Assembly (NCBI RefSeq): GCF_002483315.1
Contig: NZ_DLHR01000016.1
Coordinates: 110,599-174,598, forward strand
DNA: 64,000 bases
Origin: Flavobacterium sp. UBA7663
Lineage (GTDB): Bacteria > Bacteroidota > Bacteroidia > Flavobacteriales > Flavobacteriaceae
Direction of reading: 5' to 3'
Shown here: piece by piece, positions 41,137 to 49,976 of the stretch
How positions within the stretch are numbered: the first letter of the stretch is position 1
How the letters are laid out: each line of letters starts with the position of its first letter
The notes under the pieces: generated by a model
Databases searched by the model: none
Seen by the model: only the letters and a program-made list of their open reading frames with translations
Told to the model about the DNA's origin: nothing
Made by a program: the position numbers and the translations under genes

Positions 41137-41814
41137 ATGCGAATTGATATTATTACAGTTTTACCCGAATTAATGCGAAGTCCGTTTGAAGCTTCCATTA
41201 TGAAACGTGCCATTGAAAAAGGCTTGGTCGAAGTTCATTTTCACAATTTAAGAGATTATACTACCAATAAACAAAGAAGTGTCGACGATTATCAGTTTGG
41301 TGGTGGTGCCGGAATGGTCATGTCGGTTCAGCCAATTGACGCTTGTATTTCCAAACTAAAAAACGAAAGAACCTACGACGAAATCATATACATGACACCT
41401 GATGGGGAAACCTTGAACCAAAAAATGGCGAATTCGATTTCGATGTATGAAAATATATTGATTTTGTGCGGTCATTATAAAGGTGTAGACCAAAGAGTTC
41501 GAGATATGCACATTACCCGTGAAATCTCAATTGGGGATTATGTATTGAGTGGTGGCGAAATTGGTGCTATTGTGTTTTGCGATGCGATTATCCGATTGAT
41601 ACCGGGTGTTTTGAGTGATGAAACTTCGGCATTAACAGATAGTTTTCAAGATAATTTATTGTCACCTCCTATTTATACACGTCCAGCCGACTATAACGGA
41701 TTAAAAGTTCCTGAAGTCTTATTGAGCGGGAATTTCGCCAAAATTGAAAAATGGCGTGAAGACATGGCGTATGAACATACTAAGAACAGACGACCTGACC
41801 TTTTGGAAGAATAA
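41137..41814 (+). CDS. trmD: tRNA (guanine-N1-)-methyltransferase
   Basis: A 225-residue SPOUT enzyme that makes m1G37 in tRNAs reading CNN and related codons, preventing +1 frameshifts. The knot signatures ILCGHYKGVDQR (near 109-120), IGDYVLSGGE and the family catalytic Asp region (ALTDSFQDNLLSPPIYTRP) are intact. In many bacteria trmD sits with rpsP, rimM and rplS; here rplS follows 138 bases downstream with a separate promoter, and rpsP/rimM are absent. Confidence 0.96.
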   Translation: MRIDIITVLPELMRSPFEASIMKRAIEKGLVEVHFHNLRDYTTNKQRSVDDYQFGGGAGMVMSVQPIDACISKLKNERTYDEIIYMTPDGETLNQKMANSISMYENILILCGHYKGVDQRVRDMHITREISIGDYVLSGGEIGAIVFCDAIIRLIPGVLSDETSALTDSFQDNLLSPPIYTRPADYNGLKVPEVLLSGNFAKIEKWREDMAYEHTKNRRPDLLEE

Positions 41815-41873
41815 AATTAGCATAAGGAATAAAATTTATCAATTATAAATTGTTAATTATAAATTTATTTTCT

Positions 41874-41881
41874 TAATTTTG
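41874..41881 (+). promoter_or_regulatory. -7 promoter element for rplS
   Basis: TAATTTTG followed by CACCC, 71 bases before the rplS ATG. Confidence 0.6.
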
Positions 41882-41885
41882 CACC

Positions 41886-41952
41886 CACTTTGAACCAACC
41901 TCTGACGATAACCGTGTATGTTGCTTTGAATCAAACATTTATAATTACGATT
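41886..41952 (+). promoter_or_regulatory. rplS 5' leader, possible ribosomal-protein leader
   Basis: About 67 transcribed bases precede rplS. Flavobacterial L19 genes may carry autoregulatory leaders, but I see no strong helix here beyond short TTTGAA/TTTGAATC repeats, so this is only a candidate region. Confidence 0.25.
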
Positions 41953-42309
41953 ATGTCAAATTTAGTTGATTTCGTTAATAGCGAATTTGTAACAAAAAAA
42001 GATTTCCCTGTATTCGGAGCTGGTGATACTATCACTGTGTACTACGAAATTAAAGAGGGTGAAAAAACTAGAACTCAGTTCTTCAAAGGAGTTGTAATCC
42101 AAAGAAGAGGTGCTGGAGCAACTGAAACTTTTACAATCCGTAAAATGTCTGGAGCTGTTGGTGTAGAGCGTATCTTCCCTGTGAACATGCCAGCATTACA
42201 AAAAGTGGAAGTGAACCAAAGAGGTAAAGTTCGTAGAGCTCGTATCTACTACTTTAGAGATCTTACTGGTAAAAAAGCAAAAATCAAAGAAAGAAGATAC
42301 AAAAACTAA
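41953..42309 (+). CDS. rplS: 50S ribosomal protein L19
   Basis: A 118-residue L19 from the ATG at 41953 (MSNLVDFVNSEFVTKKDFPVFG). Upstream in-frame codons would add 21 non-conserved residues and are rejected. L19 lies at the interface of the ribosomal subunits. Conserved FKGVVIQRRGAGATETFTIRKMSGAVGVERIFP and the basic C-terminal KVRRARIYYFRDLTGKKAKIKERR are present. Followed by a strong terminator. Confidence 0.97.
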   Translation: MSNLVDFVNSEFVTKKDFPVFGAGDTITVYYEIKEGEKTRTQFFKGVVIQRRGAGATETFTIRKMSGAVGVERIFPVNMPALQKVEVNQRGKVRRARIYYFRDLTGKKAKIKERRYKN

Positions 42310-42328
42310 TTTGTACTTTCTCAAGTAT

Positions 42329-42359
42329 AAAAAGCCGCAACATTGTTGTGGCTTTTTTT
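42329..42359 (+). terminator. Terminator after rplS
   Basis: AAAAAGCCGCAAC (42329-42341) pairs with GTTGTGGCTTTTT, with one G-U pair and a 3-base loop, followed by T's. Confidence 0.85.
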
Positions 42360-42415
42360 ATTGAATTTTACGCAAGATTTAAGCATATATCCTAAATTAT
42401 TTCTTTCAAATTTCC

Positions 42416-42423
42416 TATATTTG
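42416..42423 (+). promoter_or_regulatory. -7 promoter element for icd
   Basis: TATATTTG followed by GC, 41 bases before the ATG. Confidence 0.5.
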
Positions 42424-42464
42424 GCAGATTTTACAAATTATATTCAAACAAACACATAACATTC

Positions 42465-44687
42465 ATGTCCAATCAATCTAAAATAATGTATACCATTACG
42501 GATGAGGCGCCAATGTTGGCTACACATTCGTTTTTACCTATTGTAAAAGCCTTTACAAAAACTGCAAACATTGCTATAGAAACCAGAGATATCTCTTTAG
42601 CAGGCAGAATTTTATCAAACTTTCCGGAGTTTTTAAAAGAAGATCAAAAAATTGGTGATGCACTTACCGAATTAGGACAACTAGCAAATACTCCAGAAGC
42701 TAACATTATCAAATTACCAAATATTTCTGCTTCAGTTCTTCAATTAAAAGAAGCGATTGCCGAATTACAATCGCAAGGATTTAATATTCCTAATTTTCCT
42801 GAAGAACCTCAAAATGATGCTGAAAAAGAAATTAAAGCAAAATATAGTAAAGTATTAGGTTCAGCTGTAAATCCAGTATTACGTGAAGGAAACTCTGACA
42901 GAAGAGCGCCAAAAGCAGTTAAAAACTATGCTAAAGCGAATCCTCACAAAATGGGAACTTGGGCTTCAGATAGCAAAACCGAAGTAGCTCACATGAATTC
43001 AGGTGATTTCTACGGAACAGAAAATTCAACAACTGTTGAAAAAGACGGAAAATTTAGAATCGTTTTCACTGCTGAAAATGGAATAACTTCTGTTTTAAAA
43101 GATTTCGCTAATTTAAAAGCTGGCGAAGTTATTGATAGTTCTGTGATGAGCTTAAATGCTTTAAAACAATTCACTAAAGAAACTATTGCTGATGCTAAAG
43201 CGAAAAACATAATGCTTTCTGCTCACTTAAAAGCAACAATGATGAAAATTTCTGATCCAATTATCTTTGGAGCTATAGTAGAAACTTTCTTTGCTGATGT
43301 TTATACCAAATATGCTGACTTATTCAATTCATTAGATATCAATCCAAATAACGGATTACAAGATTTATATAATAAAATAGCAGGAATTCCGCAAGAAGCT
43401 GAAATCAAACAAGCAATTGCTGATGCTTTAGCTAACGGACCAAGAGTAGCTATGGTGAATTCAGAAAAAGGAATTACGAATTTCCACGTTTCTTCAGACG
43501 TAATTGTAGATGCTTCTATGGCTGCTTTAGCTCGTAGTGGCGGTAAAATGTGGAATACAGAAGGAAAAGAAGAAGACACTATTGCTATTATTCCAGACCG
43601 TTCTTATGCTGGTTTCTATTCGGCTTGTATTGATGAAATGAAACAAAATGGTGCTTTGGATCCAAAAACAATTGGTTCAGTACCAAACGTTGGATTAATG
43701 GCTCAAAAAGCTGAAGAATACGGTTCTCATGATAAAACATTCCAATTAAAAGAAAACGGAATTGTTAACGTAGAAGACGAAAATGGAAACGTTTTATTAT
43801 CTCAAAAAGTAGAAAGTGGTGATATTTTCAGAATGTGTCAAGTAAAAGATGCTCCTATTCAAGATTGGGTTAAATTAGCGGTTAACAGAGCACGTTTATC
43901 TGATACTCCAGCTATTTTCTGGTTAGATAAAGACAGAGCACACGATAGAGAAATCATCAAAAAAGTTGAGAAATACTTAAAAGATTACGATACAACTGGC
44001 TTAGACATTCGTATTATGGATGTTAAAGATGCCATGAAAGAAACGTTGAGAATCATCCGTCAAGGAAAAGATGTAATTTCAGTTTCTGGGAACGTATTAC
44101 GTGATTACTTAACCGATTTATTCCCTATTTTAGAATTAGGAACTTCAGCAAAAATGTTATCAATTGTTCCATTAATGAATGGTGGTGGATTATTTGAAAC
44201 AGGTGCAGGTGGTTCAGCTCCAAAACACGTTGAGCAATTTATCGAAGAAGGTTATTTACGTTGGGATTCATTAGGTGAATTCTTAGCATTACAAGCTTCT
44301 TTGGAGCATTTAGCACAAACACAAAACAATGCAAAAGCTCAAGTTTTAGCAGATACTTTAGATGAAGCTAATGCAAAATTCTTAGCTGAAGACAAATCGC
44401 CAGCAAGAAAAGTAGGTGGAATTGACAACAGAGGTTCTCATTTCTATTTAGCTTTCTATTGGGCACAAGCTTTAGCAAACCAAACTAAAGATGCTGAATT
44501 GAAAGCTACTTTTGCTCCAATTGCTGAGGCAATGACAGCTGACGAAGTTAAAATTAATTCTGAATTAATTGCGGCTCAAGGTAAAGAACAAAAAATTGGT
44601 GGTTATTATCATCCAAGTTTTGAGTTAACTGAAAAAGCAATGCGTCCAAGTGAAACTTTGAATACGATTTTAGCAAAATTGAGTTAA
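42465..44687 (+). CDS. icd: NADP-dependent isocitrate dehydrogenase, monomeric type
   Basis: A 740-residue enzyme converting isocitrate to 2-oxoglutarate in the TCA cycle. The length and the N-terminal MYTITDEAPMLATHSFLPIVKAF identify the monomeric (IDH-II) class, in which one chain folds back to form the equivalent of a dimer. Conserved substrate-binding segments LREGNSDRRAPKAVKNYAK (near 138-156) and the C-terminal GGIDNRGSHFYLAFYWAQALA are present. Monomeric IDH is common in Bacteroidota. It stands between its own promoter and a bidirectional terminator. Confidence 0.96.
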   Translation: MSNQSKIMYTITDEAPMLATHSFLPIVKAFTKTANIAIETRDISLAGRILSNFPEFLKEDQKIGDALTELGQLANTPEANIIKLPNISASVLQLKEAIAELQSQGFNIPNFPEEPQNDAEKEIKAKYSKVLGSAVNPVLREGNSDRRAPKAVKNYAKANPHKMGTWASDSKTEVAHMNSGDFYGTENSTTVEKDGKFRIVFTAENGITSVLKDFANLKAGEVIDSSVMSLNALKQFTKETIADAKAKNIMLSAHLKATMMKISDPIIFGAIVETFFADVYTKYADLFNSLDINPNNGLQDLYNKIAGIPQEAEIKQAIADALANGPRVAMVNSEKGITNFHVSSDVIVDASMAALARSGGKMWNTEGKEEDTIAIIPDRSYAGFYSACIDEMKQNGALDPKTIGSVPNVGLMAQKAEEYGSHDKTFQLKENGIVNVEDENGNVLLSQKVESGDIFRMCQVKDAPIQDWVKLAVNRARLSDTPAIFWLDKDRAHDREIIKKVEKYLKDYDTTGLDIRIMDVKDAMKETLRIIRQGKDVISVSGNVLRDYLTDLFPILELGTSAKMLSIVPLMNGGGLFETGAGGSAPKHVEQFIEEGYLRWDSLGEFLALQASLEHLAQTQNNAKAQVLADTLDEANAKFLAEDKSPARKVGGIDNRGSHFYLAFYWAQALANQTKDAELKATFAPIAEAMTADEVKINSELIAAQGKEQKIGGYYHPSFELTEKAMRPSETLNTILAKLS

Positions 44688-44706
44688 GACTAAAACTTTA
44701 TACAAC

Positions 44707-44738
44707 AAAAAAGCGACCTGATTGGGTCGCTTTTTTTA
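44707..44738. terminator. Bidirectional terminator between icd and the 44736 gene
   Basis: AAAAAAGCGACC pairs with GGTCGCTTTTTT around TGATTG. The right T tract overlaps the stop codon of the convergent gene. Confidence 0.85.
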
Positions 44739-45407
44739 TTTAGTTTTCTTAGCTTCTTCTTTAATAACTACAATTGAAGCTTTAATTCCGGTTGTTAAAT
44801 TCCATTCATTTGAAGTAATCAGGTTTCCTGCATCATCAAAAACACTAAATGCAGCAGTATTTGGACCTGAAGAACCTTGATTTAAAGCAACAAAATCTAA
44901 TTTATTAAATCCTTCGGAAATATCAATATAATATTCTTTTGGAGCTGCTTCAAGTAATATTTCATAAACTAAAGTTTTATCGTTTACTAATAGCCTAACT
45001 CTGTCACCATCTGGGTATTCATGATCACGACAAACTACCTTAACATACTTAGTCATTACACGAAATTCTCCTAAAAACTGATTTGAACGATATTCTGGCT
45101 TGATTTCTTTGTCTTGACTATTTAATTTTCTTTTAATTTCATCACCTGGATTCTTAAATTCACTTTTCTGAACCATTACACTTTCTTCTCCCTTTTTCTG
45201 ATTCAAAATCGAATACTTTTTCAAATAATCATCATTTTTATCAAAAATACTCTTATAAGGTAACGATTTAGTAGTAGACGGAGTTTCCACTTTTGCAGGT
45301 TCGTCCCAATTTAACTTTAATTTAGAGGCTTTAAATGGAGAATCTTTTTGCGCTGAAACCAGCACAAATTGAAAGATAAAAAGTAGTGTAAAGATTTTGG
45401 TCTTCAT
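44736..45407 (-). CDS. Secreted protein, unknown
   Basis: A 223-residue protein with a signal peptide (residues 1-19, ending VSAQ). The first half is a low-complexity Lys/Ser/Pro-rich region. The second half (about 110-215) is a beta domain (FLGEFRVMTKYVKVVCRDHEYPDGDRVRLLVNDK ... GFNKLDFVALNQGSSGPNTAAFSVFDDAG) seen in flavobacterial secreted proteins of unknown function; its layout recalls a small beta sandwich. It is convergent with icd and shares the terminator. I cannot assign a role. Confidence 0.75.
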   Translation of the reverse strand: MKTKIFTLLFIFQFVLVSAQKDSPFKASKLKLNWDEPAKVETPSTTKSLPYKSIFDKNDDYLKKYSILNQKKGEESVMVQKSEFKNPGDEIKRKLNSQDKEIKPEYRSNQFLGEFRVMTKYVKVVCRDHEYPDGDRVRLLVNDKTLVYEILLEAAPKEYYIDISEGFNKLDFVALNQGSSGPNTAAFSVFDDAGNLITSNEWNLTTGIKASIVVIKEEAKKTK

Positions 45408-45528
45408 TGGGATAACATTGAATTTTGTAAAATTAAAACAATAATTGATTTTTGATTACAAATTAACATTTGTTTTAAACTATTGCATATTTTTTTCGTG
45501 AAATTTGTAGTACAAAATCTATACCGAA

Positions 45529-47901
45529 ATGATGCTACAACAAAAACTTTATTGGTTTTTATTCTTTTTTTCACTTTTAGGATTCGGACAAGAAAAGGTA
45601 ACCCTAAGTGGAATCGTTTCTGATGCTAACAACAATGAAACTTTAATTGGTGTTTCGGTACATGTTTCTAATTTAAATATCGGAACATATACAAATGAAT
45701 ACGGCTTCTATTCTATTACTTTACCTAAAGGAAATTACACGCTTCAAATTAGCTATATTGGCTTTGAAACCTTTTCTGAAAAACTGGAAATCAATCAAAA
45801 TGTAAAGAAAAATTTCAGTTTAAGAGAGAGCAAACAAGAACTTAAAGAAGTTGTCATTACAGAAAATGCCTATAAAACTAATATCAAAAAACCAGAAATG
45901 AGTGTTAATAAACTAGCCATTAGCACCATTAAGCAGATGCCTGTTTTAATGGGGGAAGTTGATATTATTAAATCGCTTTTGTTTTTGCCAGGTGTTACAA
46001 ATGCAGGAGAAGGTCAATCTGGGTTTAATGTTCGTGGTGGTGGTGCGGATCAAAACTTAGTGCTTTTAGACGAAGCTACACTTTATAATACTTCTCACGT
46101 TTTTGGATTATTTTCAGTTTTTAATGCGGATGCGATTAAAGATTTGAAATTGTATAAAGGTGGAATTCCATCTCGTTTTGGAGGAAGAGCCGCTTCGGTT
46201 TTAGATGTTTATCAAAAAGACGGAAATAGTAATAAATTCAGTATGAATGGAGGAATTGGCTTGATTTCGAGTCGTTTATTGGCTGAAGGTCCAATTGTAA
46301 AAGACAAAGGTTCTTTTCTTATTGCAGGAAGAGGTTCATATGCTCACTTATTCTTAAAATTAACTGATAATAAAAACTCGGCTTACTTTTATGATTTAAA
46401 CACCAAGCTGAATTACAAACTCAACGAAAACAATAACTTATATTTATCTGGTTATTTTGGTCGCGATATTTTCAACTTGAATGAATCGTTCCGAAATATT
46501 TATGGAAACTCAACACTTAACATGCGTTGGAATCACTTGTTTTCGGATAAACTATTTTCCAATTTATCGGTAATTTATAGCAATTATTTTTATGGATTAG
46601 AGTTGGATTTCATTGGATTCAATTGGGAATCAACCATTCAAAACTATAATTTGAAATATGATTTTAAATACTATGCATCCGATAAAGTAAAATTTAATTT
46701 TGGAGTCAATGTGACGAAATTCGATATTAACCCCGGAACCATTGAACCTTTAGATGAAAATTCATCTATCAACTTTAGACAGTTGGATAAAAAATACGCT
46801 TTTGAAAACGCTTTATATGCCGAAGTTGAACAAAATTTAACTGATAAACTTTCCGTTATGTACGGAATTCGTTTTAGTTCTTTTTATCGAGTTGGAGCTT
46901 CTACCATCAACTATTATGACAACAATCAGCCCGTCTTATATGATGAAGAATTGAAAATTTATGAAAAAGCAACTCCAACTTCCACAAAATATTTTGGTTC
47001 GAATGACAAAATAGCTGATTATTCTAATTTTGAACCTCGATTTACGGTTTCCTACGAAATCGATAAAGATCAATCGGTAAAAGCGGGATATAATAGAATG
47101 GTACAATACATGCAATTGGTTTCTAACACTGCTTCACCTACTCCATTAGACGTTTGGACACCGAGTGATAATTACATAAAGCCTCAACTAGCTGACCAAG
47201 TTGCCGTGGGTTATTTTAAAAATTTTAAAGACGGCGATTATACTTTAGAAGTAGAAACGTATTACAAAAAAGTACAAAATAGAATCGATTATATTGATGG
47301 TGCCGATTTAATTGCCAATGAAGCTATTGAACAAGTATTATTAAACGGAAGAATGCGTTCATATGGTTTAGAAATGATGCTTAGAAAAAATGAAGGACGC
47401 TTAAACGGATGGATTTCTTACACGCTATCACGTTCAGAACAACAAACTCCAGGAAGAACACCTACAGAAATTGGTATCAACAATGGTGATTGGTATCGTT
47501 CTGCGTATGACAAAACCCATAATTTAGCAGTCACTGGAAGCTATAAATTAAATAAAAAATGGAGTTTTGGAGCAAATTTCACACTTCAATCAGGGCAACC
47601 TGTCACATATCCTACAGGGAAATATGTTTTTCAAGGTGTAACGGTTCCTAGTTATAATTCAAGAAATGAAGACCGATTACCTGCTTATCACCGAATGGAT
47701 GTTTCAGCTACTTTAACTCCTAAAAAATATGAAAATAAAAAATTCAAAGGCGAATGGGTTTTTGGAATTTACAACATATACAGCCGCTATAACGCTGCTT
47801 CAATAACTTTTAGACAAAATGCTGAAACTGGAGCAAATGAAGCGGTTAAGCTTTCTATTTTCGGAATTGTGCCTTCAGTTTCTTATAATTTTAAATTTTA
47901 A
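45529..47901 (+). CDS. TonB-dependent outer-membrane receptor
   Basis: A 790-residue receptor. After the signal peptide (1-20), a carboxypeptidase-regulatory-like domain (about 25-105: VTLSGIVSDANNNETLIGVSVHV ... SYIGFETFSEKLEI) precedes the plug (about 115-230, with FLPGVTNAGEGQSGFNVRGG), followed by the beta barrel to the C-terminal Phe. It imports a ligand across the outer membrane with energy from TonB/ExbBD. The next gene encodes a DUF4249 lipoprotein, the usual partner of this class. Ligand unknown. No Fur or sigma/anti-sigma gene is adjacent. Confidence 0.93.
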   Translation: MMLQQKLYWFLFFFSLLGFGQEKVTLSGIVSDANNNETLIGVSVHVSNLNIGTYTNEYGFYSITLPKGNYTLQISYIGFETFSEKLEINQNVKKNFSLRESKQELKEVVITENAYKTNIKKPEMSVNKLAISTIKQMPVLMGEVDIIKSLLFLPGVTNAGEGQSGFNVRGGGADQNLVLLDEATLYNTSHVFGLFSVFNADAIKDLKLYKGGIPSRFGGRAASVLDVYQKDGNSNKFSMNGGIGLISSRLLAEGPIVKDKGSFLIAGRGSYAHLFLKLTDNKNSAYFYDLNTKLNYKLNENNNLYLSGYFGRDIFNLNESFRNIYGNSTLNMRWNHLFSDKLFSNLSVIYSNYFYGLELDFIGFNWESTIQNYNLKYDFKYYASDKVKFNFGVNVTKFDINPGTIEPLDENSSINFRQLDKKYAFENALYAEVEQNLTDKLSVMYGIRFSSFYRVGASTINYYDNNQPVLYDEELKIYEKATPTSTKYFGSNDKIADYSNFEPRFTVSYEIDKDQSVKAGYNRMVQYMQLVSNTASPTPLDVWTPSDNYIKPQLADQVAVGYFKNFKDGDYTLEVETYYKKVQNRIDYIDGADLIANEAIEQVLLNGRMRSYGLEMMLRKNEGRLNGWISYTLSRSEQQTPGRTPTEIGINNGDWYRSAYDKTHNLAVTGSYKLNKKWSFGANFTLQSGQPVTYPTGKYVFQGVTVPSYNSRNEDRLPAYHRMDVSATLTPKKYENKKFKGEWVFGIYNIYSRYNAASITFRQNAETGANEAVKLSIFGIVPSVSYNFKF

Positions 47902-47905
47902 AACA

Positions 47906-48733
47906 ATGAAAAAGATTCTTTTATACAGCGTTTTATTTTTCACAACAATTTTATCAATAAGTTGTGAAGAAGTTGTAGATATTGATTTGAACAATTCAGG
48001 ACCTAAATTGGTTATTGATGCTATAATTAAATGGCAAAAAGGAACTACTGGCGAAAATCAAACCATAAAATTAAGTTTGACGAATGATTTTTACACCAAT
48101 GATATTCTTCCTGCAAATGGAGCTACTGTTACAGTTACAAATAGTTCCAACGTGGTATTCAACTTTGTTGAAGTTCCTACAACAGGAGATTATGTTTGTG
48201 ATAATTTTCAGCCAGTGATTGGAGAAGTATATCGATTAGAAATTCTTTACGAAGGAGCTGTTTACTCAGCGTCTAGCGCTTTGATTGCCACTCCTGATAT
48301 AATTAATGTAGAACAAGAAACGGTTGTTGGTATTAGTGGTGAAGACGAAATTCAAATCAAATATTTTTACCAAGACAATGGAGCCGAAGAAAATTATTAT
48401 TTACTAGGCGTTAAAAATCCAAACAAACAAATTCCTGAATTTGGTGTAGTTAGCGACGAATTTTTCCAAGGAAATGTAATGTTTGGTTTTTACGGCAGTA
48501 GCGAAACTGAACCCGGAATTACACTAGATTTGAGCGTTCAAGGTGTTTCTAAAAGCTATCATAATTACATGAATAAATTGATTACCATTGCAGGAAGTGG
48601 TTCTGGAAATCCGTTTGCAACTCCACCAGCTACTGTTAGAGGAAACATTACTAATACAACCAATAATTCTGATTATCCTTTGGGGTATTTCCATTTATCT
48701 GAAATTGATACGGTAAACTACTTGGTACAATAG
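47906..48733 (+). CDS. DUF4249 lipoprotein, TonB-receptor partner
   Basis: A 275-residue protein read from the ATG at 47906, because residues 1-18 then form a lipoprotein signal with Cys19 (LSISC); a longer reading beginning at 47819 overlaps the receptor frame. The DUF4249 region (EEVVDIDLNNSGPKLVIDAIIKWQKG ... YRLEILYEGAVYSASS) is recognisable. The partner sits 4 bases after the receptor stop and likely forms the surface lid of the receptor, by analogy with other TonB partner lipoproteins. The C-terminus GYFHLSEIDTVNYLVQ is normal for the family. Confidence 0.85.
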   Translation: MKKILLYSVLFFTTILSISCEEVVDIDLNNSGPKLVIDAIIKWQKGTTGENQTIKLSLTNDFYTNDILPANGATVTVTNSSNVVFNFVEVPTTGDYVCDNFQPVIGEVYRLEILYEGAVYSASSALIATPDIINVEQETVVGISGEDEIQIKYFYQDNGAEENYYLLGVKNPNKQIPEFGVVSDEFFQGNVMFGFYGSSETEPGITLDLSVQGVSKSYHNYMNKLITIAGSGSGNPFATPPATVRGNITNTTNNSDYPLGYFHLSEIDTVNYLVQ

Positions 48734-48756
48734 TTCTTCAAAAACAATTTCAATTT

Positions 48757-48803
48757 CAAGAACAAACATCAAAAATTGAAAGTTGAAGTTGCGCTTGTTC
48801 TTG
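48757..48803 (+). terminator. Possible terminator after the DUF4249 gene
   Basis: CAAGAACAA (48757-48765) pairs with TTGTTCTTG (48795-48803); a run of T's follows after a few bases. The long loop makes it weak. Confidence 0.4.
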
Positions 48804-48849
48804 CACTTGATTTTTTTTAACAATATATTTACGACTTTAAATCTAAAAA

Positions 48850-49512
48850 ATGTCTTCACATCACATTGTTCGCGACGACCAAGAACCTGCTTTAATTATT
48901 GCTAACGGAGCTTCCTGTAGTGAAGAATTATTAGGTCAGTTATTAGAATGGTCGCCATTGGTAATCGTTTTAGACTCGGCAATTGAACGTGTTTTAGAAC
49001 TGGGAATAAAAGTTGACGTGTTATTGGGTGATTTTGACCGAGGTTTTAATCCGGAATATTATTTAGAAAAACAATATCCGTTAGAAATTGTTCATACACC
49101 AAATCAAGACAAAACCGATTTAGAAAAAGCCTTTGATTATCTTATTGAAAAAGGACATAAAGCGGTAAATGTTATTTGGGCAACCGGAAAACGCGCCGAT
49201 CACACCATCACAAACATAACAAGTATCGTTAAATTTAGAAACCAACTAAAAATTGTGTTGTTAGACGATCATTCTAAGATTTTTTTATTGCCAAACACCT
49301 TTGAAAAATGGTATACTAAAGACACACCTATTTCTTTAATTCCAATTGGTGAAGTAACGGGAATACATTCTACTAATCTTTTTTATCCTTTAGAAAATCA
49401 TTCACTTACAATTGGATACAAAACCGGAAGTAGCAATCATGTTACCGAAGACGGAATTGTTTCCATTTCTCACGAAAAAGGCGATTTGTTGTTAATGGAA
49501 TGCTGGGATTAA
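48850..49512 (+). CDS. Thiamin pyrophosphokinase
   Basis: A 220-residue protein of the thiamin pyrophosphokinase family, which transfers pyrophosphate from ATP to thiamin. The N-terminal catalytic domain shows the diagnostic IANGASC-type loop (IANGASCSEELL), DVLLGDFDRG (acidic metal-binding motif) and TPNQDKTDLEKAFDYL. The C-terminal beta domain (LIPIGEVTGIHSTNLFYPLENHSLTIGYKTGSSN) binds the thiamin ring. The last 4 bases overlap the convergent gene. It works without nearby thi biosynthesis genes. Confidence 0.9.
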   Translation: MSSHHIVRDDQEPALIIANGASCSEELLGQLLEWSPLVIVLDSAIERVLELGIKVDVLLGDFDRGFNPEYYLEKQYPLEIVHTPNQDKTDLEKAFDYLIEKGHKAVNVIWATGKRADHTITNITSIVKFRNQLKIVLLDDHSKIFLLPNTFEKWYTKDTPISLIPIGEVTGIHSTNLFYPLENHSLTIGYKTGSSNHVTEDGIVSISHEKGDLLLMECWD

Positions 49513-49898
49513 TCGATTTTTTGCATTCCAACACTTAAATCCCAAGAGGATATTAGATTAAAAAAAACTAGTACCTTTTTATTTTTACTATCAAATCTTG
49601 CTGTTGCTCCAGATAAATCAATTTCATTCTTTTCGTTACTTAAATCTGGAAAAAAACGAATCTTTTTATTTTCTTTTTGCCATTTCCCTTTACCTCTAAA
49701 AAATTCATCAACACTATTACATTGATTCAAATTACGATGAATTTCAATAGTGTAAGAATTATCATCATTCAAAGTTAAACTAAATTCAAATAATTCTCCA
49801 TTCTTGGCAATATTCCTTTTAGTATATTGACCAACATATTCTTGAGAAAAACCAACAATTGTAAACAAGAAAAATGTAAAAAAATAAAATATTTTCAT
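49509..49898 (-). CDS. Small secreted protein, unknown
   Basis: A 129-residue protein with a signal peptide (about 1-19, ending GFSQ). The mature part is a compact beta-rich unit (TLNDDNSYTIEIHRN ... GKWQKENKKIRFFPD) resembling the small lipocalin-like secreted proteins of flavobacteria. No further assignment. Its 3' end overlaps the thiamin pyrophosphokinase gene by 4 bases. It lies 78 bases after the M28 peptidase gene on the same strand. Confidence 0.7.
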   Translation of the reverse strand: MKIFYFFTFFLFTIVGFSQEYVGQYTKRNIAKNGELFEFSLTLNDDNSYTIEIHRNLNQCNSVDEFFRGKGKWQKENKKIRFFPDLSNEKNEIDLSGATARFDSKNKKVLVFFNLISSWDLSVGMQKID

Positions 49899-49976
49899 AG
49901 TGTAATAGTTTACACTTTCGAAAGCAATTAATATGCCAAATTTTAGTAAAAAAATTGACCTTATTAAATATTGGGA

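Noticed and set aside
41890..41952. Upstream extension of L19
   Set aside because: L19 proteins start at MSNLVDFV; the extra 21 codons lie in the 5' leader.
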